Below, piece after piece: positions 22,254 to 31,843 of a DNA stretch of 33,798 nt. Below the pieces are notes generated by a model, which had not been told where the DNA came from, searched no databases, and worked only from the letters and a program-made list of their open reading frames with translations. The translations under genes were made by a program, and so were the position numbers. Source of the stretch: Chamaesiphon sp. 341R_metabat_111 (GTDB lineage: Bacteria > Cyanobacteriota > Cyanobacteriia > Cyanobacteriales > Chamaesiphonaceae); assembly GCA_025351825.1 (NCBI GenBank), contig JANXVE010000024.1, forward strand, positions 1 through 33,798, given 5' to 3'. How positions within the stretch are numbered: the stretch's first letter is position 1; the number at the start of each line of letters is the position of its first letter.

Positions 22254-22273
22254 TTTTGCGTATATTGCAATAC
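22232..22273 (-). promoter_or_regulatory. NtcA-activated promoter of the urt operon
   Basis: The NtcA consensus GTA-N8-TAC is matched perfectly (GTATATTGCAATAC on plus, 22260-22273). Read on the minus strand, exactly 22 bases after it comes TAGTAT (22237-22232), fitting the TAN3T -10 of class II NtcA promoters. Transcription should begin near 22225, about 36 bases before the urtA ATG. NtcA is the global nitrogen regulator of cyanobacteria, activated by 2-oxoglutarate, so urea uptake should rise when ammonium is scarce. This is the best-supported regulatory site in the window. Confidence 0.88.
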
Positions 22274-22417
22274 AAATCATTAAAATTTTACAAACATTAG
22301 GACTAATTGCTGAATCATTGCAAATCTAAAGATTTTTAAACTGCAAAATCGCCTCAACTGGATAACTCAGTTCGAGGATGTGTCGTCAGAAATTTTGGTT
22401 TGAGCGGGTGAGGATGT

Positions 22418-24058
<1,641 letters not shown>

Positions 24059-24163
24059 CTACCTACTCGATTACTGCCAGAAACGGCAAGCCGTTCGACT
24101 AAATCATTGTAGACTAATCACTGTCAATTGCTCTGTGCTACGAACTCACAATCCCACCAATCT

Positions 24164-24850
24164 CTATCCTTGTGACAATTGCTGCACAAAGACATCGTGC
24201 TCTGCTGCTGCTAAACCTGCCTGTAATACTGCCAAAACCTTCACCATATCTCCAGCGAGTAAATCTTCTACTGCCAGCCACAAACCTGGAAATACTCGAC
24301 TCCGAATTGTCCCATCGGCATCTGTCGGTAAAGAGATATAGTCACCATCTTGCAAGCAAAACCAATCCACTCGTCGATCGAACACCTGCCAGACGATATA
24401 TTCAGGAATACCATTGCGGCGGTAGGCACGCTTTTTATCACCAAGATCGATTGCCGCACTGCTGGCGGCGATCTCCACCACCAATTCTGGTGCCCCTTCA
24501 ATGTAGTCATCCTCACTCAGACGAGATCGACCACCACATTCTGATTCGATCAGTAGTACAGCATCTGGCTGAGGTTCATTATCTAAATCTAACCGGACTG
24601 TCGGTGCATCTCCCAGTGCCACTCCTGGTGTTGTCACCATGTAATTTCCCAACCACGTCATCAAACTAGCGTGGGGTTGTCCGTGACTTCTAAAGCGTAG
24701 TGCAGCAGCCATGTAGACAATTCCTTCGATTAGTTCGGCGTGCTTGAGCGGTGGCATGGCATTGTACCGTCGCTCGAATTCGTAGCGGGTAAGCCTATCG
24801 CCGTTTTCTAGTGGTGGAATGAGCCGATACTGAGCGGGTGTTTTCACCAT
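24164..24850 (-). CDS. Uma2 family endonuclease-like protein
   Basis: A 228-residue PD-(D/E)XK-fold protein of the Uma2/DUF820 family, which is hugely expanded in cyanobacteria and whose true role is unknown. Family blocks are LTRYEFERRYNAMP, HAELIEGIVYM, the catalytic Asp in EPQPDAVLLI (about 92-101), PELVVEIAASSAAIDLGDKK with the Glu and Lys (about 120-139), and YRRNGIPEYIVW. All core catalytic positions appear intact. Some Uma2 genes travel with mobile elements, but no transposase is near. It is 120 bases upstream of pyrG, same strand. It is a full-length gene with an ATG start. Confidence 0.9.
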   Translation of the reverse strand: MVKTPAQYRLIPPLENGDRLTRYEFERRYNAMPPLKHAELIEGIVYMAAALRFRSHGQPHASLMTWLGNYMVTTPGVALGDAPTVRLDLDNEPQPDAVLLIESECGGRSRLSEDDYIEGAPELVVEIAASSAAIDLGDKKRAYRRNGIPEYIVWQVFDRRVDWFCLQDGDYISLPTDADGTIRSRVFPGLWLAVEDLLAGDMVKVLAVLQAGLAAAEHDVFVQQLSQG

Positions 24851-24913
24851 TGCATCTGCCAGATTAAGAGTTCAAAAAGCTTGCTCTAATTATAGTTGAG
24901 AGTCGAGCAGCAA

Positions 24914-25645
24914 CTATTCACTAATTTTCAACTCTGTTAAATCAGAAATCGACACATCAGCCATCGCCAAAGGCTGCGAGGATCTGCCCCAAGAGATGCC
25001 AATACAGCCCGCTGCACCGCCTTTGCTGCCCATCATCATGTCCCACGTACTATCGCCAACCATCAGAGTTCTAGCTGGATCTACCCCCAGTTCCTGACAG
25101 GCAAATTGAAACAAGCGCGGATCGGGTTTGGCAAATTGGAGATCGGAACCCAATAGTACCTGGAAATAAGGTTGGAGCTTGTGATAGTTGGCAAAATTGA
25201 CGACTTGACTGGTTGTTGCTGCCGATACAATTCCCATTTTAATTCCCGCTGCTGCAAAAGATGCGATCGAGTCCTGACAGCCAGGAAACATCGCAGCAGG
25301 CGTAGATTCCATCACTCGATCGACTTCAGTAAAGGCTTGGCGTACAATCTCTACAGCCGCACTCCAACCTCGCCCCGTTTCGGCAATATAAGCAGCCGCT
25401 GCAATTTCATTCTCATAGCGACTTCCCACTGCTTGCAATCCGGCGGGATCTAGAGTCAGTCCATTTACGCCAAAAGCCATCAATAGCGGTTCGCCCACAC
25501 CTGGAATTTGAGCGTCAATTAACCGTGCGCGTTTTTGGGCAAGATTGCGGAGGTAGTCTCCAGAGTCTTCGAGGGTACCATCTTTGTCGAAGATAATCGC
25601 TTGGATATCTGAGAATTTGTGAGTAAGACAATCAATTGAAATCAT
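24914..25645 (-). CDS. HAD-superfamily phosphatase (phosphoglycolate phosphatase-like)
   Basis: A 243-residue HAD subfamily IA hydrolase. Motif I is IIFDKDGTLEDSGD with nucleophile Asp20 and acid/base Asp22. A helical cap (about 30-120) follows. Motif II is in IVSAATTSQVVNF, motif III Lys in LQFAKPDPRLFQFA, and motif IV is MVGDSTWDMMMGSKGGAAGC. It removes phosphate from a small metabolite. 2-Phosphoglycolate is the likely guess from similarity, but the substrate is not fixed by the motifs. It is cytosolic and full length, with an ATG start. It is divergent from the stress-protein gene and 63 bases upstream of the Uma2 gene on the same strand. Confidence 0.87.
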   Translation of the reverse strand: MISIDCLTHKFSDIQAIIFDKDGTLEDSGDYLRNLAQKRARLIDAQIPGVGEPLLMAFGVNGLTLDPAGLQAVGSRYENEIAAAAYIAETGRGWSAAVEIVRQAFTEVDRVMESTPAAMFPGCQDSIASFAAAGIKMGIVSAATTSQVVNFANYHKLQPYFQVLLGSDLQFAKPDPRLFQFACQELGVDPARTLMVGDSTWDMMMGSKGGAAGCIGISWGRSSQPLAMADVSISDLTELKISE

Positions 25646-25718
25646 AGTGCGATCGTGAGGGCAGCCATATCCATTTAACTACCCTAACTGCATCTTGACA
25701 CTAAATAATAAATAATAT

Positions 25719-25748
25719 TGCGATCGAGATCGGATTAGTCCGATCGCA
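25719..25748. promoter_or_regulatory. HIP1-like inverted repeat between the divergent phosphatase and stress-protein genes
   Basis: TGCGATCG (25719-25726) is mirrored by CGATCGCA (25741-25748), and inside it ATCGGA / TCCGAT (25729-25734, 25739-25744) can pair around TTAG. The repeat lies in the shared promoter region of two divergent genes. It may be an operator, or merely two HIP1-type octamers close together, since GCGATCG is over-represented throughout this genome. Confidence 0.35.
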
Positions 25749-25844
25749 GTGCAAGATCGAAAGCATAACAAATTTTTAATAGCTCACGCTGAACCAGCTT
25801 TAAGTCACCACCAAATAATTTAATAAATCAGGGGGACAGCTCGA

Positions 25845-26690
25845 ATGATGCAGAAAATTTTGATTGCCGTTGCTGGATTGGGAAAATGCGAACAGATGCT
25901 CAAAGTGTTAATGGAAATTCCCACCATTCAGGGCGCAAATGTGACCATTTTACACGTTGTTTCGCCGCAAGTCACTGCTGAATTGATGGCAGCGAAACTC
26001 ACTGCTGGTGGTAAAATTCTCGCCGATGCGATCGAGTATCTCAAGCTCGATCCTGCTAAAGTTAATGTCAGACTAAAACAAGGTGAACCAAAGGATACTG
26101 TCTGTCAAGTTGCCGAGGAAGAACAATCCGATCTGATTATCATGGGTTCGCGGGGATTGAATCGGCTTAGTTCGATTTTAGCCAATTCTGTCAGTCAATA
26201 TGTATTTCAGCTTACTTCTCGCCCGATGTTGCTAGTCAAGGATGATGTAAGCATCAAAAGTATCAATCGGGTTTTGGTTGGGTACGACAATTCTATCCCT
26301 GCCCAACAATCGTTACAGTTAGCATTATCTCTCCTCCGTGATGTCAAGGGTAGTCAACTACTGATCGTTCAAGTTAAAGCTGAGAGCCGAGCAGTCGATG
26401 CACTGACTAAACCAGAACAAGATCCCATTTTCGCGCCTGCTATTGCTGAAGCAAAAAAGCAAGGAGTAGCTTACAAATGTATCCTTGCTAGTGGTAATCC
26501 TGGCAAGGAAATCTGTAATGCTGCCGAAGAATTTCATGCCGATCTAGTAATCATTGGCTCACCAGAACGTCGCCCTTCGATCGCCAAAAACCTACCAGAT
26601 CTCGATCGATTACTCGGCAACTCAATCTCTGACTACGTAAGAGTTAAAACACCCTGCCCACTACTCTTGACTCGATCGACTGTTGGTTAA
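25845..26690 (+). CDS. Tandem-domain universal stress protein
   Basis: A 281-residue protein made of two UspA domains (about 3-137 and 145-279). Domain 1 ends with the ATP-loop pattern IIMGSRGLNRLSSILANSVS (G-2x-G-9x-GS/T-like). Domain 2 has VIIGSPERRPSIAKN, then LLGNSISDYV, with the glycine spacing less regular. Tandem Usps bind ATP or other nucleotides and help survive starvation, redox stress or darkness; the exact role differs between paralogues. GGGGGA at 25831-25836, 8 bases before the ATG, supports the start. It is followed by the second MITE-like element. Confidence 0.9.
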   Translation: MMQKILIAVAGLGKCEQMLKVLMEIPTIQGANVTILHVVSPQVTAELMAAKLTAGGKILADAIEYLKLDPAKVNVRLKQGEPKDTVCQVAEEEQSDLIIMGSRGLNRLSSILANSVSQYVFQLTSRPMLLVKDDVSIKSINRVLVGYDNSIPAQQSLQLALSLLRDVKGSQLLIVQVKAESRAVDALTKPEQDPIFAPAIAEAKKQGVAYKCILASGNPGKEICNAAEEFHADLVIIGSPERRPSIAKNLPDLDRLLGNSISDYVRVKTPCPLLLTRSTVG

Positions 26691-26754
26691 TGCAGCACTT
26701 TCTAGTAACATGCAGTACGTTATTAGAGCGGGGAGTGGTGACAAATAAGTTAAA

Positions 26755-26889
26755 TAGACCTCTTGCGTGAATCCAGAATTGCTCATATTTCGATCGGTGA
26801 CTTAGAATCTAAAAGCCCTATTGCTAATAACTAACAACTAGTAACTAACAACTAAAACACCATGATTTGATATTCGTGCAAGAGGTCTA
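26755..26889. mobile_element. MITE-like non-autonomous element with TAGACCTCTTGC ends
   Basis: A 135-base segment begins TAGACCTCTTGC and ends GCAAGAGGTCTA, 12 perfect bases, with pairing continuing imperfectly (GTGAAT against ATTCGT). The outer TA on each side could be a target duplication. Inside lies an A-rich stretch with tandem CTAACAACTA units (about 26829-26854). It has no coding capacity and no transposase nearby. It lies between convergent genes (the stress protein on plus and the acyltransferase on minus). The ends differ from those of the element at 3812. Confidence 0.7.
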
Positions 26890-26910
26890 ATAACTAACAG
26901 CTTATGAAAG

Positions 26911-28038
26911 TTATGATAGTCTAGAAATCAGTGATTTCCCTAACAAGATCCCTGAAGTTTCGATGTATTTTTGACTGAGCTTGGCAACAGTAAAGGTAAA
27001 GCGCGTAACTAAAACGATCGAACAGATTAGTAATAGCTCTGGCAGGATCCCTTTTTTTAGTGTTAGTCCAATTCCTGGCACTAAATACCAGGCAAACATA
27101 AAGTGAAATATATACATCGAGTAAGAGGCTCGTCCAATTTCTGCTATCAATATATTTAAGTGTTTTAGATTTCTCAAAATATTTAGTAAAAATACAAATG
27201 AGATTCCAGCAATAACTGGTAAGGATATGGCAACTAACCAATATTGCTTGCTTGGCAATAAGATCATTCCAACTATCGTGACTGCAATAAAAATTGCAAT
27301 CTGAACGGGCATTGATAATTTAATCGGAATTTTATAATGATGGTGGAAAAAGATTGTCATTCCCAGCAAGAATACTGGTAATTGATTGACGAGATTGTAA
27401 TAGATAAATGAATTATCATCAATTATAATCTTAAACACTTGCTGGAGAACTAACTGGGTGACTATATCTAATAGTATAGACAAACAAATTAAGTTGTAAA
27501 GAGAGATGATCCCATACTTTTTGTAAGCTCGATCGAATAAGCTAAACAAAAACGGAAATAACCAATAGAAAGCCATTTCAGTACCGATCGACCAACCTCC
27601 AGGCACGATATTATTATTAGCCGACGGGATAAATCCGTGAATAAATAGGATGTTTGCCAAAATTGTCCCGAAATTATATTGTGAATATGGCATCTTAATC
27701 AGATCTAAGATGTGCATATTTGATTCTGCTAAAAAATATGCGATCGTTGCCACATAATATAGAGGAGCAATCCTAAAAAATCTTCGGATCCAAAAGGAGA
27801 TTAATGGTCGTTTTTCCTCTGCTCTCCTAATCCTAGAAAAACATAAAGTGTAAGCAGATGCAACAAAAAAGAGCTGCACACCCATCTGTCCATATCGAGC
27901 GATATTGCCAACTAATTGAGATAACCCATTAACAGCTTGACTGGTATGAACGAGCATCACCATCAAAATTGCAATGCCTCTCAAAACATCGATGTAGTCT
28001 AACTTCTCAACAGAACTAACTAGCTTGACTTCACCCAT
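26911..28038 (-). CDS. Acyltransferase-3 family integral membrane protein (OafA/YrhL-like)
   Basis: A 375-residue protein with about ten membrane helices, starting KLDYIDVLRGIAILMVMLVH, the family signature with the conserved His and R-G-I. FWIRRFFRIAPLYYVATIAY holds the conserved R-R-F-x-R-I-x-P motif. Such enzymes move acetyl or other acyl groups onto surface sugars or lipids. The start is uncertain: a TTG at 28053 has AGGAG only one base away, so I prefer the ATG at 28038. Codon use and AT content are clearly different from the neighbours (AT-rich), suggesting transfer. The acceptor is unknown; a glycosyltransferase lies further right, but not in an operon with it. Confidence 0.88.
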   Translation of the reverse strand: MGEVKLVSSVEKLDYIDVLRGIAILMVMLVHTSQAVNGLSQLVGNIARYGQMGVQLFFVASAYTLCFSRIRRAEEKRPLISFWIRRFFRIAPLYYVATIAYFLAESNMHILDLIKMPYSQYNFGTILANILFIHGFIPSANNNIVPGGWSIGTEMAFYWLFPFLFSLFDRAYKKYGIISLYNLICLSILLDIVTQLVLQQVFKIIIDDNSFIYYNLVNQLPVFLLGMTIFFHHHYKIPIKLSMPVQIAIFIAVTIVGMILLPSKQYWLVAISLPVIAGISFVFLLNILRNLKHLNILIAEIGRASYSMYIFHFMFAWYLVPGIGLTLKKGILPELLLICSIVLVTRFTFTVAKLSQKYIETSGILLGKSLISRLS

Positions 28039-28117
28039 CTCGATCGTTTCCAAACTCCTATCTTATCGGCATTTAGGCACCTATTCGATCGGCAATCGCG
28101 AAAAAGATCGCCCATCC

Positions 28118-28126
28118 TGCTAAGAT
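28118..28126 (+). promoter_or_regulatory. Possible extended -10 promoter of the FHA gene
   Basis: TGCTAAGAT reads as an extended -10 (TG-N-TAAGAT) 25 bases before the GTG at 28151. The longer string CTGCTAAGATCGATC is repeated at the same relative place before the GT9 gene (31801-31815). No convincing -35 is visible, as expected for an extended -10. Confidence 0.35.
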
Positions 28127-28150
28127 CGATCGATACTCTGTCAACAGATC

Positions 28151-30097
28151 GTGCAAATCCGCTTGCTGTGGGAAGATCCAGTCACTGGAGAGTCCAAAGA
28201 ACCCCTGTTAACAGTCCCGATTGCGTTGGGGCGGGAATTTGAGCGACTTCCCAACAGTTTAGAAGGGCAAAGAGTCTGTCGCATCGTTCTGAATAGTTTA
28301 GAGGTATCGCGGTATCATGCCTCGATCGAGCTTCAGCAGGATAAACTGATGATTATCGATCGAGGCAGTAGCAATGGGATCGTAGTTAACGGTCAAAAAC
28401 AGACTCAGAGCCAGATCGAGCCTGGAGACACGATCCAAATCGGCAACTATCAGATTTCGATCGCCCTGCCGAGTACTACGCCTGCAACTCCATCGCAAAT
28501 TAGATTCAATTCTGTCACAAATCGACCAGATCCCCGTGTTACGCCACCACCTGTCGTGCCAGTTAATAGCTGCCTACCACCAATTTTTCAACAGGGAGAG
28601 ATAGATCCACAAGCCATTCACGCCACCGGATTACCTGTCGAAGAAGTCGAATATGCCACGATTGGCGGCGGTTTGGGGAGTTTTATTTGGGTGGATTTAC
28701 TGCGGGTGGGTGGAGTGAGTTCAGAGCAAGTGCGAGTACTGGGGATGGAGCAGCAACCCTATGGACGCTATCAGCAACTCTGTCTCAATGCCCAGATTGT
28801 GCCCCAAGAGCGGCTGAGATCGCCTGCGGATGCCTGTCCCGATAATCTTTGGGGTTTTCCCAACTATGCGACCTTGGAAGCGATTAGGGGCATCGCTAAG
28901 GGGAAGTTGAAATCAAGCTTGGGTTATCTCTGGCAAGTATTCGCCGAACCAACACTCGCCCACACTTATACGCCCAAATCTGGCGATGTAATCGCGGCGA
29001 TCGATCGAGAAGCCGCCCGCATTAGTTGGCGGAAGATGATTAGAACAGCCCACGTTCAGGCGATCCGCAAGACTACCGATGGTCGATATGCGATCGTCTA
29101 CACCTGTCAACAGCCCACTGATTATGCCTGTACGATTGCCCGCTACGTACATATTGCGACTGGATATCCCGCATTACAATTTCTGCCAGATCTCCAAGCT
29201 TATCGCGATCGTACCCAGGATTTCAAAACTGTAGTAAACGCTTACGAATCTCACGAACATATCTACGAGCATTTAGCCACACATGGCGGCACAGTTCTAT
29301 TACGCGGCACAGGCATCGTCGCCGCCCGCATTCTCCAAAAGATCTATACGATTAGGCGAGATAATAATCGAGTCGAAATTAGGGTGATTCAGTTGCTTCG
29401 CTCCGCTAAAACTGAGGGCAATAAATACGGTTTAGCCGATCGAAAAGTCGAACACAATTATGAATTCCAGCCGTTCAATTGGCCAAAATCAGCCTGGGGT
29501 GGACAGTATAAATCAACCCTCGAACATGCCACATTAGAACAGCGTCAGCACCTCTTCGCCGACTGGGGTGGTGTGACGACAATGAATCGTCCCGATTGGC
29601 GCAAAATTATTACGGGCGGCATCAATAAAGGCTGGTATCAAATCGTCTACGGTGAAGTTCAGCACGTTTTACCCAGAGCTAGTAACAACGGCACGATTAC
29701 CACCGTCAGAGAGTCAGGAGTCAAAGGTGAGATTAGGCTAGAATCAGACTTCATCATTGATGCCACCGCTGTGGATGCGCCAATTATGGCAAGCCCCCTG
29801 CTTCAAGATTTAGTGCAGCAATATAACTTGCCAATCAATCAGCTTGGGAGATTGACAGTTACGCCTGATTTTGAATTAGTAGAAATGGCAAATCAAACAG
29901 GTAAAATCTACGCATCTGGCTCGATTACTTTAGGAAATTACTATGCACCTGTAGATAGTTTTCTCGGACTTCAATACGCCGCATTTCAGACGATCCAGGA
30001 TTTACTCGCGCGGAATGCGATCGAATTGAAACCCCTAGTTCTAGCTCGCTCCCTCACTCAATGGTGGAAATGGATCGGCAATCGATCGCCTGATTAG
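28151..30097 (+). CDS. FHA domain fused to a FAD/NAD(P)-binding oxidoreductase-like domain
   Basis: A 648-residue protein. Residues 20-106 are a forkhead-associated domain that binds phosphothreonine: G27-R28, then S53-R-Y-H56, S73-S-N-G76 and N80-G81, all key positions present. A Pro-rich linker (about 108-145) follows. From about 166 on comes a nucleotide-binding fold opening with YATIGGGLGSFIWVDLLR (168-185; a G-G-G-x-G-S dinucleotide loop), continuing with GYLWQVFAEPT, VHIATGYPALQFLP and IDATAVDAPI, and ending IYASGSITLGNYYAPVDSFL, which resembles the final FAD-contacting segment of flavin monooxygenases. The enzyme substrate is unknown. The FHA part suggests Ser/Thr-kinase control. The start is GTG at 28151. 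No kinase gene is adjacent. Confidence 0.8.
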   Translation: MQIRLLWEDPVTGESKEPLLTVPIALGREFERLPNSLEGQRVCRIVLNSLEVSRYHASIELQQDKLMIIDRGSSNGIVVNGQKQTQSQIEPGDTIQIGNYQISIALPSTTPATPSQIRFNSVTNRPDPRVTPPPVVPVNSCLPPIFQQGEIDPQAIHATGLPVEEVEYATIGGGLGSFIWVDLLRVGGVSSEQVRVLGMEQQPYGRYQQLCLNAQIVPQERLRSPADACPDNLWGFPNYATLEAIRGIAKGKLKSSLGYLWQVFAEPTLAHTYTPKSGDVIAAIDREAARISWRKMIRTAHVQAIRKTTDGRYAIVYTCQQPTDYACTIARYVHIATGYPALQFLPDLQAYRDRTQDFKTVVNAYESHEHIYEHLATHGGTVLLRGTGIVAARILQKIYTIRRDNNRVEIRVIQLLRSAKTEGNKYGLADRKVEHNYEFQPFNWPKSAWGGQYKSTLEHATLEQRQHLFADWGGVTTMNRPDWRKIITGGINKGWYQIVYGEVQHVLPRASNNGTITTVRESGVKGEIRLESDFIIDATAVDAPIMASPLLQDLVQQYNLPINQLGRLTVTPDFELVEMANQTGKIYASGSITLGNYYAPVDSFLGLQYAAFQTIQDLLARNAIELKPLVLARSLTQWWKWIGNRSPD

Positions 30098-30167
30098 TTG
30101 AATTCACAAATTGTTATAATTAAGCAACACCATCAAAACAAAGATAAGGTGTCTAGATTCCAACTAT

Positions 30168-30193
30168 CAATTCTCAATTCTCAATTCTCAATT
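30168..30193. repeat. Short tandem heptamer repeat (AATTCTC type)
   Basis: CAATTCTCAATTCTCAATTC and onward is just over three copies of a 7-base unit, the complement of the repeat at 8661. It ends five bases before the AAGGAG of the next gene, so it lies in that gene's 5' leader. Confidence 0.8.
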
Positions 30194-30211
30194 ATTTAAG
30201 GAGTTTCGATC

Positions 30212-30853
30212 GTGTACGCAGTTGTTTCGGCAGATCGCATTTCAATTCCACCAGGTTCGGTACTGAGAATTCCTGGCTCGTGGTCAGATTTTTGTCAATT
30301 ACGCGATAGTCGGGGTGATGGCTCAATTCCCCGTCTACGATATCGTCACGGAGAAATTTTATTGATGAGTCCATTACCCCGCCACGGAAGAGAAGCAAAT
30401 ATCATTGCCGATATCGTCAAAGTTTTGCTGGACAATGAAGATCGCATTTATGAAGCGTTTACGCCGATTACGATGGAGTTGCCCGATGTGGGCGGCATTG
30501 AGCCAGATTATTGTTTCTATATTGATAATTGGCAAGCCGCTGTAGGCAAAGATCGAATTGACTGGCAGGTAGATTTACCGCCAGATCTAGCAATTGAAAT
30601 CGATGTGACTAGTTTCACTTCAGAGTTAGATTTTTTGCCTTTTAAAGTTCCAGAAGTGTGGCTGTTTAAAAAGTATCAATTAACAATTTATCAGCTAATC
30701 GCTGGTAGGTATGAAATCAGCGAAGCTAGTCGTTATTTTCCAAATATATCGCTTCCAGAAACGATCGATAGTTGTTTTACAACGGCAAAGGAGAAAGGTA
30801 CTAGCGTGGCAATTAGTGAACTTCGTCGATCGTTGTTAAAACCTAAAGCCTAA
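30212..30853 (+). CDS. Uma2 family protein with a shortened catalytic region
   Basis: A 213-residue Uma2/DUF820 protein. Blocks are RIPGSWSDFCQLRD, RLRYRHGEILLMSPLPRHGR (41-60), GGIEPDYCFYIDNW with catalytic Asp99, and LPPDLAIEIDVTS with Glu129. After this the usual stretch of LP-I-Y-A-x-x-GVPEVW reads FLPFKVPEVWLF, about five or six residues shorter than I expect. The helix that usually carries further conserved residues is therefore clipped. The start is GTG at 30212 with AAGGAG 8 bases before, a strong site. Whether it is still active is open. It is the second Uma2 gene in the window and is quite divergent from the one at 24164. Confidence 0.85.
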   Translation: MYAVVSADRISIPPGSVLRIPGSWSDFCQLRDSRGDGSIPRLRYRHGEILLMSPLPRHGREANIIADIVKVLLDNEDRIYEAFTPITMELPDVGGIEPDYCFYIDNWQAAVGKDRIDWQVDLPPDLAIEIDVTSFTSELDFLPFKVPEVWLFKKYQLTIYQLIAGRYEISEASRYFPNISLPETIDSCFTTAKEKGTSVAISELRRSLLKPKA

Positions 30854-30967
30854 AATCTAACTAACAGGTATCCAGACGGACACAGAACTATTTTCACACG
30901 CAAAATAGCCTCAACCATTAGCATTAGTTACAATGTTGATACCATCTAAGTTGATGAAGCATCAATA

Positions 30968-31330
30968 TCAAAAAAACTTTAAACTCTCAACCGCAGTAAT
31001 TAACTCAGGTACAGTATCAGCCGCCCAATTCCCTTCGCAACTGCGGCTAGTACTCAGAATTAATCGCAAACTATATTTACTTGGAAATCCCGCTACCTGC
31101 ATCCAAATTAATTCACTTTCGGCTTCACAGGCGATGCTCTCTTCGTCCATTAATTCTGTTTGGATCGATCGCATATTATCGACCAACTGCCCAAGTAATC
31201 TACAAAAATCTGCTAGTTCAGCACTAGTTAGTTCAAAAGCCCAATCATCGCCACCAACTAATCCTTGATATTCGCCTGCTGGATTCCAACCAATTCGCCA
31301 TCCAGCACCAGACTTGAGGACTTTTTTCAT
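30968..31330 (-). CDS. DUF1818 family protein
   Basis: A 120-residue soluble protein conserved in cyanobacteria, with unknown function. The N-terminus KSGAGWRIGWNPAGEYQGLV, then GGDDWAFELTSAELADFCRL, the central ELMDEESIACEAESELIWMQ and SLRLILSTSRSCEGNWAADT match the DUF1818 pattern as I recall it. There is no signal or membrane segment. It is downstream of rpoZ on the same strand, 135 bases away, with GC-rich hairpins in between. The start is ATG at 31330. Confidence 0.8.
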   Translation of the reverse strand: MKKVLKSGAGWRIGWNPAGEYQGLVGGDDWAFELTSAELADFCRLLGQLVDNMRSIQTELMDEESIACEAESELIWMQVAGFPSKYSLRLILSTSRSCEGNWAADTVPELITAVESLKFF

Positions 31331-31383
31331 AGACGTAATGTGTGTTATTTCGGATCATAACGCACCGAAACAATTCTTGAGTT

Positions 31384-31455
31384 GTTGTGGAGATCTATAC
31401 CCACCCCGCCCTACGGGCACCCCTCCTTGGAGGGGATTTTCCACACATAGTTGAT
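31384..31455. repeat. GC-rich nested hairpins between rpoZ and DUF1818
   Basis: CCCCTCCTTGGAGGGG (31420-31435) is a near-perfect 16-base palindrome. CCGCCCTACGGGC lies just left of it. The pair is framed by TTGTGGAGA (31385-31393) and TTTTCCACACA (31437-31447), which can also pair. For the leftward rpoZ transcript this could be a terminator or processing site. It looks like another dispersed palindromic repeat type. Confidence 0.55.
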
Positions 31456-31465
31456 ATTGGGCTAA

Positions 31466-31702
31466 TTAATCTCCCAAAATTTCGGGCTGAGTGAGTTCAT
31501 CGGACATCTCGATGATCGCGCGCATTACAGGTTTGATTAATGGATCGTCGATATTTTCCGATTCGTAGCGATGGCGTTTTTTTGCACGGTTGGCTACTTG
31601 AACGGTGATTTTGTAGCGATTAGAAGCTGCGCCAATCAGTTCCTCTGCCCGATAAGCAATCTGGATCGAGTCAAAGTGAGAATGGGTACGACGTTGAATC
31701 AT
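31466..31702 (-). CDS. rpoZ: RNA polymerase omega subunit
   Basis: A 78-residue cyanobacterial-type omega, the small subunit that aids assembly of beta' in RNA polymerase and favours primary sigma binding. The core [20 protein letters not shown] (10-29) followed by [14 protein letters not shown] is the family signature, and [20 protein letters not shown] at the end is specific to cyanobacteria. The length is normal. The ATG at 31702 is clear. It is divergent from the glycosyltransferase gene with about 141 bases between them. Confidence 0.96.
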   Translation of the reverse strand: MIQRRTHSHFDSIQIAYRAEELIGAASNRYKITVQVANRAKKRHRYESENIDDPLIKPVMRAIIEMSDELTQPEILGD

Positions 31703-31801
31703 AGTTGTTTTGATACAGTTCTAGCTTTCTCTAGTGTACCTGAGGAATCCGGCAATTAGTCAGCAAGTTATTGCCTCCGATCGCAATGAAGTCCCGATTA
31801 C

Positions 31802-31810
31802 TGCTAAGAT
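31802..31810 (+). promoter_or_regulatory. Possible extended -10 promoter of the GT9 gene
   Basis: TGCTAAGAT lies 34 bases before the ATG at 31844, inside the longer string shared with the FHA gene promoter. It overlaps a 14-base perfect palindrome, TAAGATCGATCTTA (31805-31818), which could be an operator. No clear -35 is seen. Confidence 0.35.
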
Positions 31811-31843
31811 CGATCTTATCAAACAGCAGTAACTTGAGTACAA

